The translations under genes and the position numbers were made by a program. DNA of 64,000 nucleotides from assembly GCA_965229305.1 (NCBI GenBank), contig CBDDIZ010000042.1, forward strand, positions 558,001 through 622,000, given 5' to 3'. This DNA is from JALHNI01 sp965229305. GTDB taxonomy: Bacteria; Acidobacteriota; Terriglobia; Bryobacterales; Bryobacteraceae. The notes under the pieces are model-generated. The model searched no databases, had not been told where the DNA came from, and saw nothing but the letters and a program-made list of their open reading frames with translations. Within the stretch, counting starts at the first letter, position 1; each line of letters begins with the position of its first letter. This document shows positions 51,213 to 60,651 of the stretch, piece after piece.

Positions 51213-52558
51213 TGATTACGCGTAAAGCTTTGAATCGCAGAACGTTTCTGCGGGGGGCCGGGACGGCGGTGGCGCTGCCGTTTCTGGACGCGATGACGCC
51301 GGCGCTGAGCGCGGCAACCACCGGGCCCGTGCGCATGGCCTTTGTCTATGTGCCGAACGGCATCGACATGCGGAACTGGAATCCGACGTACGAAGGAGCG
51401 CTGGGCGAATTGCCGCGCATCCTGAAGCCGATGGAACCGTTCAAGCAGGACATCACGCTGTTGGGCAACCTGACCCACAATGGTGGCCGGGCTCTGCTGG
51501 ATGGTGCGGGCGACCACGGGCGTTGCTGCGGCGGGTATCTGTCGGGCGTGCAGCCGCGCAAGACGATGGTGGACATCAAGGCCGGTATCTCCTGCGACCA
51601 GATCGTGGCGAACGATATCGGCAAGCAGACGCGCTTCCCGTCGCTCGAAGTGGGCTTGGAAGATGCGCGGCAGGCGGGCGATTGCGACTCGGGTTATTCA
51701 TGCGCGTACACGAACAATCTGGCATGGCGCGGCGAGGCCCAGCCTTTGCCGCCGGTGCTCGATCCGCGGGCGTTGTTTGAACGGCTCTTCGGCGATGGTG
51801 CGAATCTGACGCCGGAGCAGAAGGCGTTGCGCTCCAAGCAGCGGCGGAGCATTCTGGACTTTGTGACCGGCGACACCAAATCGCTGCAGGCGAATCTCGG
51901 ACCGACGGATCGCCGCAAGCTGGATGAGTATTTGTCGTCGATCCGCGACATCGAGCGGCAGTTGGTGAAGGCGGAGAAGGACAACGCGCAGATTAATCCG
52001 GGCATGGATAAGCCCTACGGCGTACCGGCTGATTTCGCCGAGCACTTCAAGCTGATGACCGACATGATGACGGTGGCTTTCCAGGCAGACCTGACGCGGG
52101 TGATGACGTTCCTGGTGACGCGCGAGGGAACGTCGCGCGCTTATCGCGAGATCGGCATTGCCGATGGGCATCATCCGCTGACTCATCACCGGAATGAGCC
52201 CGACATGATGGAGAAGGTGGCGCAGATCAACACCTACCACGTGACGCAGTTTGCGGCGTGGATGGAGAAGATGAAGTCGATTCGTGAAGGCGACGGCTCG
52301 CTGCTGGACAACTCGATGATCGTTTACGGCGCGGGGCTGTCCGACGGGAATCGGCACACGCACGAAGATCTGCCGACGATGATCGTGGGCCGCGGCGGCA
52401 AACACATCGGCGGCGGTTTGAAGACCGGCCGGCGCATTGTGTATCGCAAGGAAACGCCGATGTCGAATCTGTTCCTGACGATGATGGATCGCATGGGGAC
52501 CAAGGTGGATCACTTCGGCGACGCCACCGGACGTCTCGAAGGCCTCGACCTCAGCTAA
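51209..52558 (+). CDS. Exported DUF1552 protein
   Basis: A 449-residue protein with a TAT signal (NRRTFLRGAGTAVALPF). The body is the DUF1552 fold: MAFVYVPNGIDMRNW, GAGDHGRCCGGYLSG, CDSGYSCAYTNNLAW, and the closing SNLFLTMMDRMG. It pairs with DUF1592 proteins in Acidobacteria, Planctomycetes and Verrucomicrobia, and is related to the DUF1501 sulfatase-like fold. ATGA overlap with the preceding gene gives coupled translation. Confidence 0.92.
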   Translation: MMITRKALNRRTFLRGAGTAVALPFLDAMTPALSAATTGPVRMAFVYVPNGIDMRNWNPTYEGALGELPRILKPMEPFKQDITLLGNLTHNGGRALLDGAGDHGRCCGGYLSGVQPRKTMVDIKAGISCDQIVANDIGKQTRFPSLEVGLEDARQAGDCDSGYSCAYTNNLAWRGEAQPLPPVLDPRALFERLFGDGANLTPEQKALRSKQRRSILDFVTGDTKSLQANLGPTDRRKLDEYLSSIRDIERQLVKAEKDNAQINPGMDKPYGVPADFAEHFKLMTDMMTVAFQADLTRVMTFLVTREGTSRAYREIGIADGHHPLTHHRNEPDMMEKVAQINTYHVTQFAAWMEKMKSIREGDGSLLDNSMIVYGAGLSDGNRHTHEDLPTMIVGRGGKHIGGGLKTGRRIVYRKETPMSNLFLTMMDRMGTKVDHFGDATGRLEGLDLS

Positions 52559-52562
52559 ATCC

Positions 52563-53549
52563 ATGCAATTCATTGGTTCGAAACCGTCCGTCGGGGTGCT
52601 CTACGACGGGGCGCTGGGCTATCGCCTGGATGCGGCCCTGGGGCTCGCCATTCTTTACGGCCTCGATGCGAAAAACGAGTGCCGCGTGGTGGCGCTGAGT
52701 GTGCCGACGAACAATCTGCATGCGGCGGCATTCACCGAAGTGTTGGGCCGATTCTACGCCGGGGCGGTGAGCGGCAGCTTTGGCGCCGTGGGCCGCACGT
52801 TGCCGGTGGGCATGGCGACCGGCAAGCCGGTGGACGATTCACCGATGATGAAGGCCGTGCTGAGCAATCCGGCTTATGCGCACGGGATTCAGAACCTTAA
52901 CGATACGGCCGATCCGCGCGCGATGCTGCGGAATGCGCTGACGGCGCAGCACGATCAGAATGCGATTGTGGTGCTGGCCGGGCCGGCGACCAATCTGGCG
53001 GCGTTGCTCGATCTGCCGGGGGCGAAGCCTTGGATCGAGAGCAAGGTGCGGGTGCTGGCGATGGCGCCCGATGCCACCGACGCGCCGGCGCTCAAGAAGG
53101 TGCTGGCGGAATGGCCATCGCCGATTCTGGCGATCGCCGATGGCGGAGTGTTTCCGGGGGCGGCGATTGAAAAAGACTTTGCGTGGAGCAAGGCGCATCC
53201 GGTGGTGGACGCCTATCGCGCGGCGGGCACGATGCCTTATGACGCGCCGATTCCGGCCGCGGCGGCGGTGCTGGCGGCGGTGAGGGCGGAGTCCAATTTG
53301 TTTACGATGTCGGCGCCGGGCGGGTTGGCTTTATCGCCGTCGGGCGAGGTGACGCTTTCGGGTGCGGGCAAGCACCGGATCGCGAAGCTGGACGTGGCAA
53401 ATCGGGAGAAGGTGCGGCAGCTTTACGTGGAACTGGCGAGCATGAAGCCGGTGCCGCGCTTACCGCGCTTCCGGCGTCCGCCGGCGGCGGATCCGGCCAA
53501 ACCGGCTGCGGCGCCGATCCCTGCGCCGACGCCGGCTTCGAAGCCTTAA
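52563..53549 (+). CDS. Nucleoside hydrolase-like protein without the aspartate cluster
   Basis: A 328-residue protein. The fold is suggested by GPATNLAALL (GPLTNLA in nucleoside hydrolases) and by the spacing of strands. The catalytic DxDxxxDD is replaced by D15-G-A-L-G-Y-R-L-D23, so the calcium site is incomplete and ribosidase activity is doubtful. A proline- and alanine-rich tail (about 295-328) ends the protein. It begins 4 bases after the DUF1552 gene, so it belongs to that operon. No signal peptide is evident. Confidence 0.65.
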   Translation: MQFIGSKPSVGVLYDGALGYRLDAALGLAILYGLDAKNECRVVALSVPTNNLHAAAFTEVLGRFYAGAVSGSFGAVGRTLPVGMATGKPVDDSPMMKAVLSNPAYAHGIQNLNDTADPRAMLRNALTAQHDQNAIVVLAGPATNLAALLDLPGAKPWIESKVRVLAMAPDATDAPALKKVLAEWPSPILAIADGGVFPGAAIEKDFAWSKAHPVVDAYRAAGTMPYDAPIPAAAAVLAAVRAESNLFTMSAPGGLALSPSGEVTLSGAGKHRIAKLDVANREKVRQLYVELASMKPVPRLPRFRRPPAADPAKPAAAPIPAPTPASKP

Positions 53550-53553
53550 CGGC

Positions 53554-54207
53554 TTAGGACGGCAACTGACGGCGGATGGCGGTGTAGGCGGCTTTGACGA
53601 AGTCGGTGGCGGTGGCCATCGCCTTGTCACTGTCGTTGTCGATCACCGGGACGATCACACGGACGAGAGCGGAGTCCGTGCGGTTGTCCTTGAGGGCATC
53701 CATCACGACATAGCCTTTGGCGCTGTATTCGCTGGCGACGACGCGATCGCGCGACTGATACCAGTAGAGGACCAGACTCTTCGCGTCACCCTTCTGGACA
53801 ACGTAGCGGTTCACTTCGATGGGCTCATCGCGACCGGGGATGGCGATTTTGCTGAAGCCCTGTTCGTTCTGCACCCAACCGCTGCCGGGCAGGCAGTTCT
53901 TGGGGGAGTGGGGCGCCTTGCCGTTGCGCTGAGAGCGGAACGCGGCGATGAAGAGGCCGGTTTGGGCCTGGAAGTCCTTGGAGGCGTAGCTGCGGGTGAG
54001 TGTATCGTCCGCCCGGAGGACGTCCTGAACTTCCTTTTCGACGACTCCTTCGTGGACCACCGTCCATGAGCCGAGATTCTTCGACAGTGCAGCCAGCGGC
54101 GGGCTGGGCGGAACGTACTCGGCGCGCGAGAGGCCGTAGAACGTCGCTGCCTGGACAACCAGAATCAGCGTGAGGATTTTGCCAGCTTTGGTGAGGTCGA
54201 GTTTCAT
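53554..54207 (-). CDS. EpsI family protein (exosortase-associated, DUF3485)
   Basis: About 217 residues with one N-terminal membrane helix (ILTLILVVQAATFYG) and a periplasmic domain. EpsI features are LGSWTVVHEG, FRSQRNGKAPHSPKNCLPGSGW and VLYWYQSRDRVVASEY. It is the usual partner of exosortase, often fused to its C-terminus; here it is separate, 10 bases downstream. Acts in export of exopolysaccharide or in PEP-CTERM sorting. The start at 54207 is preferred, since the extension from 54303 overlaps the exosortase gene. Confidence 0.88.
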   Translation of the reverse strand: MKLDLTKAGKILTLILVVQAATFYGLSRAEYVPPSPPLAALSKNLGSWTVVHEGVVEKEVQDVLRADDTLTRSYASKDFQAQTGLFIAAFRSQRNGKAPHSPKNCLPGSGWVQNEQGFSKIAIPGRDEPIEVNRYVVQKGDAKSLVLYWYQSRDRVVASEYSAKGYVVMDALKDNRTDSALVRVIVPVIDNDSDKAMATATDFVKAAYTAIRRQLPS

Positions 54208-54217
54208 GGCCTTGAAC

Positions 54218-55159
54218 CTAAGTGAGCGCCGGCTCCGTACGAGCGCGCTGAATGGAGTGATAGAACCAGTTGACGATTTGGTGTAGAGCGCCCAGAAGGG
54301 CAAAAGCGATCATGAAGATCACCCAGCCTTCGAGGCTGTGATACACGCCCTGAGCGAGTTCCTTATCGTATTCCGAGATGATGCCGGTGATCGTAACGCG
54401 GGCCGCGTTGGCGATGATGGCAATGGGAATCACGCCCAGCAGAAGCACGGGGCGCATCCAGGGCTTGCGGTCGAAGAAGTAGCCGTACACCAGCGAGAGG
54501 AAGGTGAGCGAAAGGAGCGAGCGGATGCCGCTGCAGGCTTCAATCACCGAAAGCTTGTTGTTCGCGAGTTCGAGCACGTTGCCTTCGCGCAGAGCGGGAA
54601 TGCCAATCAGGTTGAGGCCGATTTCGGCGACGGAACTGGCAAACAACTGCAGCGGAAAGGTGATCTGGTTGTAGATGACGGCCGGGATCGGCACCATGAA
54701 CACCAGCAGGCTGAGCGGGAAGGCGAGCATCCGCAGGATGCGGGTGCCGCAAACCAGCAGGATGGAGCCGACGATGGTGAGGATGATGGCGGTACGTTGG
54801 AGAAAGAGCTCGGCGCCCAGGTTACCGACGGTCAATTGAAAAGCGGCCCAGATGAGCACCGGAACGCCCCAGTAGCTGGGGCGAAGGGGCTCCGCGAGAA
54901 GCTGATCGCGAAACTGCCAAGCAATATAGGCGGCGATGACGGGAACAAAAAAGCCATGTCCCATGTCTTCGTCATTGCTCCATTGCGTTACTAGAGCTTG
55001 CAGCATCGGGAAGTAGCAGATCCCGACGAGGACGAAGAACCAGGCTAGCTGGACCCAAGGCACATCCCGGCCGTTAGGCCGAGGAGACCCCGGGGCAGCC
55101 ACCTCCGATGGGCTGACCGGTTGAACTGGGCTGGTCATCAGATTTGGTTTCTCTATCAT
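54218..55159 (-). CDS. Exosortase (archaeosortase/exosortase family)
   Basis: A 313-residue polytopic membrane enzyme with about eight hydrophobic helices. The catalytic residues are C in SVIEACSGIRSLL, R in ANAARVTITG and H in YHSLEGW, in the expected order. It is a transpeptidase for PEP-CTERM proteins; no PEP-CTERM protein is evident in this window. Downstream is EpsI. The start could be 55159 or, 21 bases later, 55138; the later one leaves more room for the divergent promoter. Confidence 0.92.
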   Translation of the reverse strand: MIEKPNLMTSPVQPVSPSEVAAPGSPRPNGRDVPWVQLAWFFVLVGICYFPMLQALVTQWSNDEDMGHGFFVPVIAAYIAWQFRDQLLAEPLRPSYWGVPVLIWAAFQLTVGNLGAELFLQRTAIILTIVGSILLVCGTRILRMLAFPLSLLVFMVPIPAVIYNQITFPLQLFASSVAEIGLNLIGIPALREGNVLELANNKLSVIEACSGIRSLLSLTFLSLVYGYFFDRKPWMRPVLLLGVIPIAIIANAARVTITGIISEYDKELAQGVYHSLEGWVIFMIAFALLGALHQIVNWFYHSIQRARTEPALT

Positions 55160-55175
55160 ATCTGATTCGGTAAGC

Positions 55176-56924
55176 GTGAAAACGATGTCATACAGTCAAC
55201 GGCGACGGACGGTTAGAGCCTACAATAAGGCCGTGGTTACCCGGCTTCGGATCCTCCTCCTGTTTATCGGCGCACTGCACGCTTCCGGCCAGACCGGATT
55301 TGTGGCCCTGAGCGAATTGCGGGCGGGACAGAAGGGCGTGGGGCGTACTGTATTTTCCGGTACGGCGGTGACGAACTTCGACGTGGAGATCCTCGGGGTG
55401 ATGGAGAACACGGGGCCGAAGCAGAGCCTGATTTTAGGAAAGCTATCGGGCGGACCGCTGGCGTCGACGGGCGTGATGCAGGGGATGAGTGGCAGTCCGG
55501 TGTGGGTGAACGGACGGCTAGTGGGCGCGGTGGCTTTTGCGTTTCCGTATGCGAAGGAGGCGATTGCGGGCATCCGGCCGATCGCGGAGATTGTGGCGAG
55601 CGCGACGGCGGGGTCCGGACCGCAGCGGGCGGCGGTGCGTTTCGGCGAGTCGCAGTTGGAGGAGATCGGAACGCCGGTGGCGTTTCAGGGGTTTACGCAG
55701 CGGACGCTGGATGAGTTTGCGCCGCGGTTGCGGGAGTGGGGCTTCTCGCCGCGGCAGGCGTTAGGCGGCGGGCGGCCGACGGGGACGGGCGATCCGAAGC
55801 AGTTGGAGCCGGGGTCGATGATCTCGGTGCAGTTGATGACGGGCGATCTGACGGCGGGAGCAGACGGCACCGTGACCTGGATCGACGGCAGGAAGATCTA
55901 CGCGTTTGGCCATCGCTTCCTGTCGGTGGGCGATACGGAGTTGCCGTTTGCGCGAGCCGAGGTGTTGGCGCTGTTGCCCAATCTGAACACGTCGTTCAAA
56001 ATTTCGGCGGCGCGTGAGTGGATGGGGGCGATCACGAGCGATCGCAATACCGCGATTGCAGGCGAACTGGGGCGGACGGCGCGGATGCTGCCGGTGCGGC
56101 TTTCGGTAAACGGCAAGAATCGCTACGCGGTGAACGTGGCGCCACATCGGTTCCTCACGCCGCTGCTGGTGCAGATGGCGTCATTTTCGGCGCTGGACGC
56201 GACGGAGCGATCGTTCGGGTCGACGACGGTGGGGGTGAAGGGGCGGATCGAGTTTGAAGACGGGCTGCCGCCAGTGCGCGTGGCGAATCAGTATGCGGGC
56301 GACTTCAGCGTGCTGGGCGTGGCGTCCCTGGCGGCATCGACGCCCTTGGCGACGATTCTCGAAGGGCAGGTGCCGGGGTTGAAACTGAAGGCGATCGAGT
56401 TGGACTTTACGGTGATCGAAGAGCGGCGGCAATGGCGGATCGAGAACGCGTGGACGGACAAGAAAAAGGCGGCGCCGGGGGAGACGCTGGAACTGACGGT
56501 GGCGCTTTCGGCCGAGAACGGGCGCGAGGAGCGGAGGCGGGTGTCGTACCGGGTGCCGACGGGGTCCAAGCCAGGGACGCTGTATCTGACGGTGGCCGAT
56601 GCGCCGACGCTGAATGCGTTCGACTTGAAGAATCTGTTTGCGGGCGGATCGCTGGCGGGGAAAACGCCAGCGGAGATGGTGGCGCTGCTGAATCGGCAGC
56701 GATCGAACGGCAACGTCTATGTGCGGGTGTGGCGGGCAGACCCGAGCTACACGGCTGGACCCGTGGAGATGCCGAACCTGCCGCCATCGGTGGCGTTGCC
56801 GATGGCCAAGTCGAGCGGGACGCCAGCGGCAGCGACGGGGTCCGTCGTGGCAGAACTGGAGATCGATTGCGGACCGGTGGTGGTGACGGGCTCGAAGCCG
56901 ATCGAGGTGGAGATTGAGCCTTAG
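55176..56924 (+). CDS. Exported SpoIVB-type (S55) peptidase domain protein
   Basis: Up to 582 residues. The S55 fold is seen in the first half, with the catalytic serine in GVMQGMSGSPVWVNG. GHRFLSVG near residue 246 may hold another key residue. The beta-rich C-terminal half is unlike SpoIVB. The signal peptide is VTRLRILLLFIGALHASG. The GTG at 55176 puts 19 basic residues before it; a GTG at 55233 gives a conventional signal peptide and a wider divergent gap, and may be the true start. It sits opposite exosortase; whether it processes sorted proteins is an inference. Confidence 0.82.
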   Translation: MKTMSYSQRRRTVRAYNKAVVTRLRILLLFIGALHASGQTGFVALSELRAGQKGVGRTVFSGTAVTNFDVEILGVMENTGPKQSLILGKLSGGPLASTGVMQGMSGSPVWVNGRLVGAVAFAFPYAKEAIAGIRPIAEIVASATAGSGPQRAAVRFGESQLEEIGTPVAFQGFTQRTLDEFAPRLREWGFSPRQALGGGRPTGTGDPKQLEPGSMISVQLMTGDLTAGADGTVTWIDGRKIYAFGHRFLSVGDTELPFARAEVLALLPNLNTSFKISAAREWMGAITSDRNTAIAGELGRTARMLPVRLSVNGKNRYAVNVAPHRFLTPLLVQMASFSALDATERSFGSTTVGVKGRIEFEDGLPPVRVANQYAGDFSVLGVASLAASTPLATILEGQVPGLKLKAIELDFTVIEERRQWRIENAWTDKKKAAPGETLELTVALSAENGREERRRVSYRVPTGSKPGTLYLTVADAPTLNAFDLKNLFAGGSLAGKTPAEMVALLNRQRSNGNVYVRVWRADPSYTAGPVEMPNLPPSVALPMAKSSGTPAAATGSVVAELEIDCGPVVVTGSKPIEVEIEP

Positions 56925-56930
56925 GTCTGT

Positions 56931-57617
56931 TTAGCCGCGGGCCGCGCGAGCGGGTTCACGGCGGCGAACCGGGCTGAGACGCGCATCGAGCAGGCTTTGA
57001 ATTTCGCCGAAGACTTCGTCCTGATGGCGCATGCCGTCGAGGGTAAAGCAATTGGGGCCGCGGAAATAGTCGAGCACGGGACCGGTTTGATCGGCGTAGA
57101 GCTTCAAGCGTGCGCGGACGACTTCAGGGCGGTCGTCGTTGCGTTCTTCGAGCGGCTCACCGCAGTCGCAATGGCCTTCCCGGCGGGGCGGATTCGTATA
57201 GATGTTGTGGACGCGTTTGCATTCGCCGCATTGACGGCGTCCGCTGAGGCGCATGAGGAGCATGTCCTCGGCGACACGGAGATGGATGACGAGGGGCGCG
57301 GGGAAGCCGCGTTTCTCAAGGAGGCGTTCGAGGAAGATGGCTTGCGGGACGGTGCGCGGGTAGCCATCGATGAGGAAGCCGTGGGCGCAGTCGTCCTGAT
57401 GGGTGCGGCGGAGGAGAAGGCGATTCATCTGCGAGTCGCCAACGTAGCCGCCGGAGGCGAGGACAGAATCAATGCTGCGGCCGAGGCGCGTGCGGGAGCG
57501 AATCTCCTGACGGAGCATGTCGCCGGTGGCGATGACGGGAATGTTGAGCCATTCCTGGATGCGCGGCGATTGAGTCCCTTTGCCACAGCCGGGTGGACCG
57601 AAGAGTAGAACGATCAT
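56931..57617 (-). CDS. adk: Adenylate kinase with a cysteine-bearing LID
   Basis: A 228-residue enzyme with P-loop GPPGCGKGTQ, the AMP site ATGDMLRQEI, and DGYPRT. The LID has CGEC and later CDCG, four cysteines placed as in zinc-stabilised adenylate kinases. A C-terminal basic extension (RREPARAARG) is not typical. It interconverts ATP, AMP and ADP. It lies alone with its own promoter region. Confidence 0.93.
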   Translation of the reverse strand: MIVLLFGPPGCGKGTQSPRIQEWLNIPVIATGDMLRQEIRSRTRLGRSIDSVLASGGYVGDSQMNRLLLRRTHQDDCAHGFLIDGYPRTVPQAIFLERLLEKRGFPAPLVIHLRVAEDMLLMRLSGRRQCGECKRVHNIYTNPPRREGHCDCGEPLEERNDDRPEVVRARLKLYADQTGPVLDYFRGPNCFTLDGMRHQDEVFGEIQSLLDARLSPVRRREPARAARG

Positions 57618-57823
57618 GGGTCGTGCCTCCTGAGCATCGGGTTGACGCGAGTCCCTGGCCCTGGAATGGTCATCCCGTTGGCTCCCCGCGTCGGACTCGA
57701 ATCGCAGACTAACGAAAATTTAATTGGATTGCAATGGCAAAACGTCAACAAAATGTTACGGATCGCCAAGGAGGGGATTCGACGGGGGGATGTTGAGACT
57801 TTATGCAGTCCGGGCGATTTCTT
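57618..57823 (-). promoter_or_regulatory. Intergenic region with a candidate adk promoter
   Basis: A 206-base region with no convincing gene. On the minus strand TTGACG (57748-57743) and AATTAA (57725-57720) are spaced by 17 bases, a fair -35/-10 pair, about 100 bases before the adk ATG. The region is more A+T-rich than its flanks. GGAGGCACGACC just before the adk ATG contains the ribosome binding site. Confidence 0.35.
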
Positions 57824-58390
57824 CTAAATTGCCCAAATTGCGGACAGCGGTAAGACGAAACCATCGACGGGTCCTTCGCCCTGAATTTCGGTGAGGCCAG
57901 TGAAGACTTCGGGATCGCGGGCGGGACGGTAGACGGAGACGGCCTGAGTGCGCGGATCGATGAGCCAGGCGAGTTCAACGCCGTTGGCGACCCATTCGAG
58001 CATCTTCTCGTGGACCTTCTTGGGACGGTCCGTGGGGGAGAGGAGTTCGATGACGAACTGGGGGCAGATCGGGGTTTGACGAAATCGCTCGCGCGAGATC
58101 CAGGCGGCGTCAGGGGCGCGACGAGCAGAGTTCGCGAGGGTGAAGCCGGCGCTGGAATCTGTCGCGACGCCGCGGCCATCGGCACGCGACCAGCGCGAGA
58201 GTTCCTCAATCAGAATGGCGTTGCGGGCGCCGGTTTCGGGGTCCGTGGGGGGCATGATGAGCAGGTCTCCCTCGGCCGTGTATTCGAGCTGGTAGTCCGC
58301 GTACTCCTCGCACAACTCGCGGAAGCGCTGATCGGTCATCTCCGGAATCGTCAGACTGAGCGGCAAGTAGGTATCGGCCACGACGACCAT
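57824..58390 (-). CDS. Uma2 family (DUF820) putative endonuclease
   Basis: About 188 residues of a PD-(D/E)xK-like fold. Family features are LEYTAEGDLLIMPPT, the conserved aspartate in RAPDAAWISRER, FVIELLSPTDRPKKV with the glutamate, and AWLIDPRTQAVSVYRP. Uma2 proteins occur in many copies in some bacteria; activity is not known. The start is either 58390 (MVVVADTY) or 58414; neither has a clear ribosome binding site. Confidence 0.85.
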   Translation of the reverse strand: MVVVADTYLPLSLTIPEMTDQRFRELCEEYADYQLEYTAEGDLLIMPPTDPETGARNAILIEELSRWSRADGRGVATDSSAGFTLANSARRAPDAAWISRERFRQTPICPQFVIELLSPTDRPKKVHEKMLEWVANGVELAWLIDPRTQAVSVYRPARDPEVFTGLTEIQGEGPVDGFVLPLSAIWAI

Positions 58391-58446
58391 GTGCCCAGTA
58401 TACGCCGCCCCCATCTCGCATATGCTGAATCGCAGGAGAACTCACC

Positions 58447-60249
58447 TTGCGCTTCACGCTCCTGTTGCTGGCGGCGACGCTGGCCGCCCAAACTGATCCC
58501 CGGCTGATCTCGACCGGACGTCTGATACCCGACGAAGGCTATTCGGATCAGCCCTACATCGTCAAGACCGATGACGGCGCGTGGCTTTGTGTCATCACGA
58601 CCGGGCCGGGCGTGGAAGGCGCGGGCGGACAGCATGTCGTCACGCGGCGGAGTATGGATCAGGGCAAGACCTGGTCTGAGGCCGTGGATGTGGAGCCGTC
58701 GAATGGGCCGGAAGCGTCGTACGCGGTGCTGCTGAAAGTGCCCGGCGGGCGCGTCTACGTTTTCTATAACCACAACACGGATAACCTGCGGCAGGTGATC
58801 GCGGACCGGCCGACGTACAAGGACGGCTTCAATCGCCGTGTGGACTCGCTGGGCCACTTCGTCTTCAAGTACAGCGACGACCATGGGCGCAGTTGGAGCG
58901 CGCGCCGTTACGAAGTGCCGCAGCGAGACTTTGCGATCGACCGGCAGAATCCCTACCAGGGCAAGATCAAGTTCTTTTGGACGGTGGGCAAGGCGTTCAC
59001 GCTGCGCGAGGCGGCGTATGTGCCGCTGCACAAGGTGGGTGGCTTTGGCGAAGGGTTCTTTACGTCGTCGGAAGGCGTGTTGCTGCGGAGCGACAACATC
59101 CTGACGGAGCGAGATCCGGAGAAGATTCGTTGGGCGACCTGGCCGGAGGGCGAGGTAGGTTTGCGGACGCCGCCGGGGGGAGGTCCGGTGGCTGAGGAGC
59201 AGAGCTTCTCGGTGCTCTCGGACGGCTCGATCTTTTGCGTCTACCGGACGATTGACGGTCACCCGGCGCATAGCTACAGCCGGGATGGCGGGCGCACGTG
59301 GTCCACGCCGGAGTACCTGCGCTACGCCGACGGACGGCTGGTGAAGCATCCGCGAGCGGCGAACTTTGCCTGGCGTTGTGAGAACGGCAAGTTTCTCTAC
59401 TGGTTCCACAACCACGGCGGGCGGTTCATCCGCGAGCATCCGAAGCGACGGACGATCGCTTACGAGGAGCGCAATCCGGTTTGGCTGATGGGTGGGGTGG
59501 AGGCGGATTCGCCGCAAGGCAAGGTGATCCGCTGGTCGCAGCCGGAGATTGCGCTCTACGACGATGACGTCTTTATTCGCATGAGCTATCCGGACTTGGT
59601 GGAAGAGGGCGGCCGGTACTATCTCACGGAGACGCAGAAGGACATTGCGCGGGTGCATGAACTGGATCCGGCGTTACTCGAAGGGCTTTGGGCGCAGGCG
59701 GAGAACAGGGAGCTAACGCGGAAGGGGTTGGTGTTGGAGACGGCGGAGCACCGCTTCCCCGCGCCGATGCTGCCGGATTTTCTGGAACGCTCCCGCCGCG
59801 GCGACTATGGGACGCAGGACCGGCGCGCGGGCCTCACGCTCGACCTGCGCTGGAAGCTAGAGTCCTTGGCGCCGGGCCAGGTGCTGTTAGACGGGCGGAC
59901 GCCCGATGGGCGAGGCGTGGCGCTGATGACGACGGCGAATCAGGCGGTGGAAGTGATCTTGAGCGACGGCCGGGCGGAAAGCCGCTGGCGGTCCGACGTG
60001 GGGACGCTTCAACGAGAAGGCAAGCTGACGGTGATTGTCGACGGCGGGCCCAAGGTGGTGACCTTCGTGACGGACCGTCAGTTGAACGACGGCGGCAACG
60101 AACGTCAGTATGGCTGGGGCCGCTACAACCCGAATCTGAAGAACGTGCACGGCAACGCGCAGTGGACGACGGCGCCCGGCGTGACCCAGGTGCGCGTCTA
60201 CAATCGGGCGTTACGCACATCCGAAGCGATGGCGAATCAGAACAACTAG
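58447..60249 (+). CDS. Exported exo-sialidase/BNR-repeat glycosidase with C-terminal jellyroll region
   Basis: A 600-residue protein with a signal peptide (FTLLLLAATLAAQ). Asp boxes SMDQGKTW, SDDHGRSW and SRDGGRTW mark the six-bladed propeller (residues about 20-400). The last part (about 440-595) looks like a lectin-like LamG domain. The start is TTG with AGGAG 8 bases upstream. It may cleave sialic or other terminal sugars; the FRIP arginine is not obvious at the usual place. Its stop overlaps the next gene's stop by four bases. Confidence 0.75.
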   Translation: MRFTLLLLAATLAAQTDPRLISTGRLIPDEGYSDQPYIVKTDDGAWLCVITTGPGVEGAGGQHVVTRRSMDQGKTWSEAVDVEPSNGPEASYAVLLKVPGGRVYVFYNHNTDNLRQVIADRPTYKDGFNRRVDSLGHFVFKYSDDHGRSWSARRYEVPQRDFAIDRQNPYQGKIKFFWTVGKAFTLREAAYVPLHKVGGFGEGFFTSSEGVLLRSDNILTERDPEKIRWATWPEGEVGLRTPPGGGPVAEEQSFSVLSDGSIFCVYRTIDGHPAHSYSRDGGRTWSTPEYLRYADGRLVKHPRAANFAWRCENGKFLYWFHNHGGRFIREHPKRRTIAYEERNPVWLMGGVEADSPQGKVIRWSQPEIALYDDDVFIRMSYPDLVEEGGRYYLTETQKDIARVHELDPALLEGLWAQAENRELTRKGLVLETAEHRFPAPMLPDFLERSRRGDYGTQDRRAGLTLDLRWKLESLAPGQVLLDGRTPDGRGVALMTTANQAVEVILSDGRAESRWRSDVGTLQREGKLTVIVDGGPKVVTFVTDRQLNDGGNERQYGWGRYNPNLKNVHGNAQWTTAPGVTQVRVYNRALRTSEAMANQNN

Positions 60250-60647
60250 GGAACGCCGAGCCAGCGGCGGACGAAGGCTTCAGCCGGTTGGGTGAGGTCC
60301 AGCGGTTCGCTGCCGGTGACTTCGCCGTTCTCGCGAAAGACAGCTTCGATGCCGGAGGCGGAGGGCTGCAGGTCCACTTGCTTGTCGCGGGCTTCGAGAC
60401 GGAGCACGTTGCCGAGCCAAATAGGACGGACTTTGAGTCGCAGGCCGTGGCCGATAATGGCGGCCTGTTCGAGCAGATTGCGGGAGAAGTCGCCTTCACG
60501 CAGTTGCTGAACAAACGGCGCGGCGGCGGTGGCGGCGGCACGTTCGGCGGCGCGGGCTTCCTGCCGGCGACGGACTTCGGCGGGATCGCGCTCGGCTTGA
60601 TTTTCGAGCGCTTTGAGGTTGTTTTCGAGGTTGTCGAGGAAGCTCAC
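60246..60647 (-). CDS. Conserved hypothetical protein downstream of the KAS III gene
   Basis: A 133-residue protein. The N-terminal third is a charged coiled-coil-like helix (LENNLKALENQAERDPAEVRRRQEAR), cut short here; the rest is a small alpha/beta domain with LRLKVRPIWLGNVLRLEA. No family is named. It begins 4 bases after the KAS III stop, so the two are cotranscribed, though nothing in the sequence shows a link to lipid metabolism. Confidence 0.65.
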   Translation of the reverse strand: MSFLDNLENNLKALENQAERDPAEVRRRQEARAAERAAATAAAPFVQQLREGDFSRNLLEQAAIIGHGLRLKVRPIWLGNVLRLEARDKQVDLQPSASGIEAVFRENGEVTGSEPLDLTQPAEAFVRRWLGVP

Positions 60648-60651
60648 GGAG

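Noticed and set aside
57642..57827. 61-codon plus-strand frame between adk and Uma2
   Set aside because: No ribosome binding site and no recognisable domain; the region has promoter-like sequence for adk instead.
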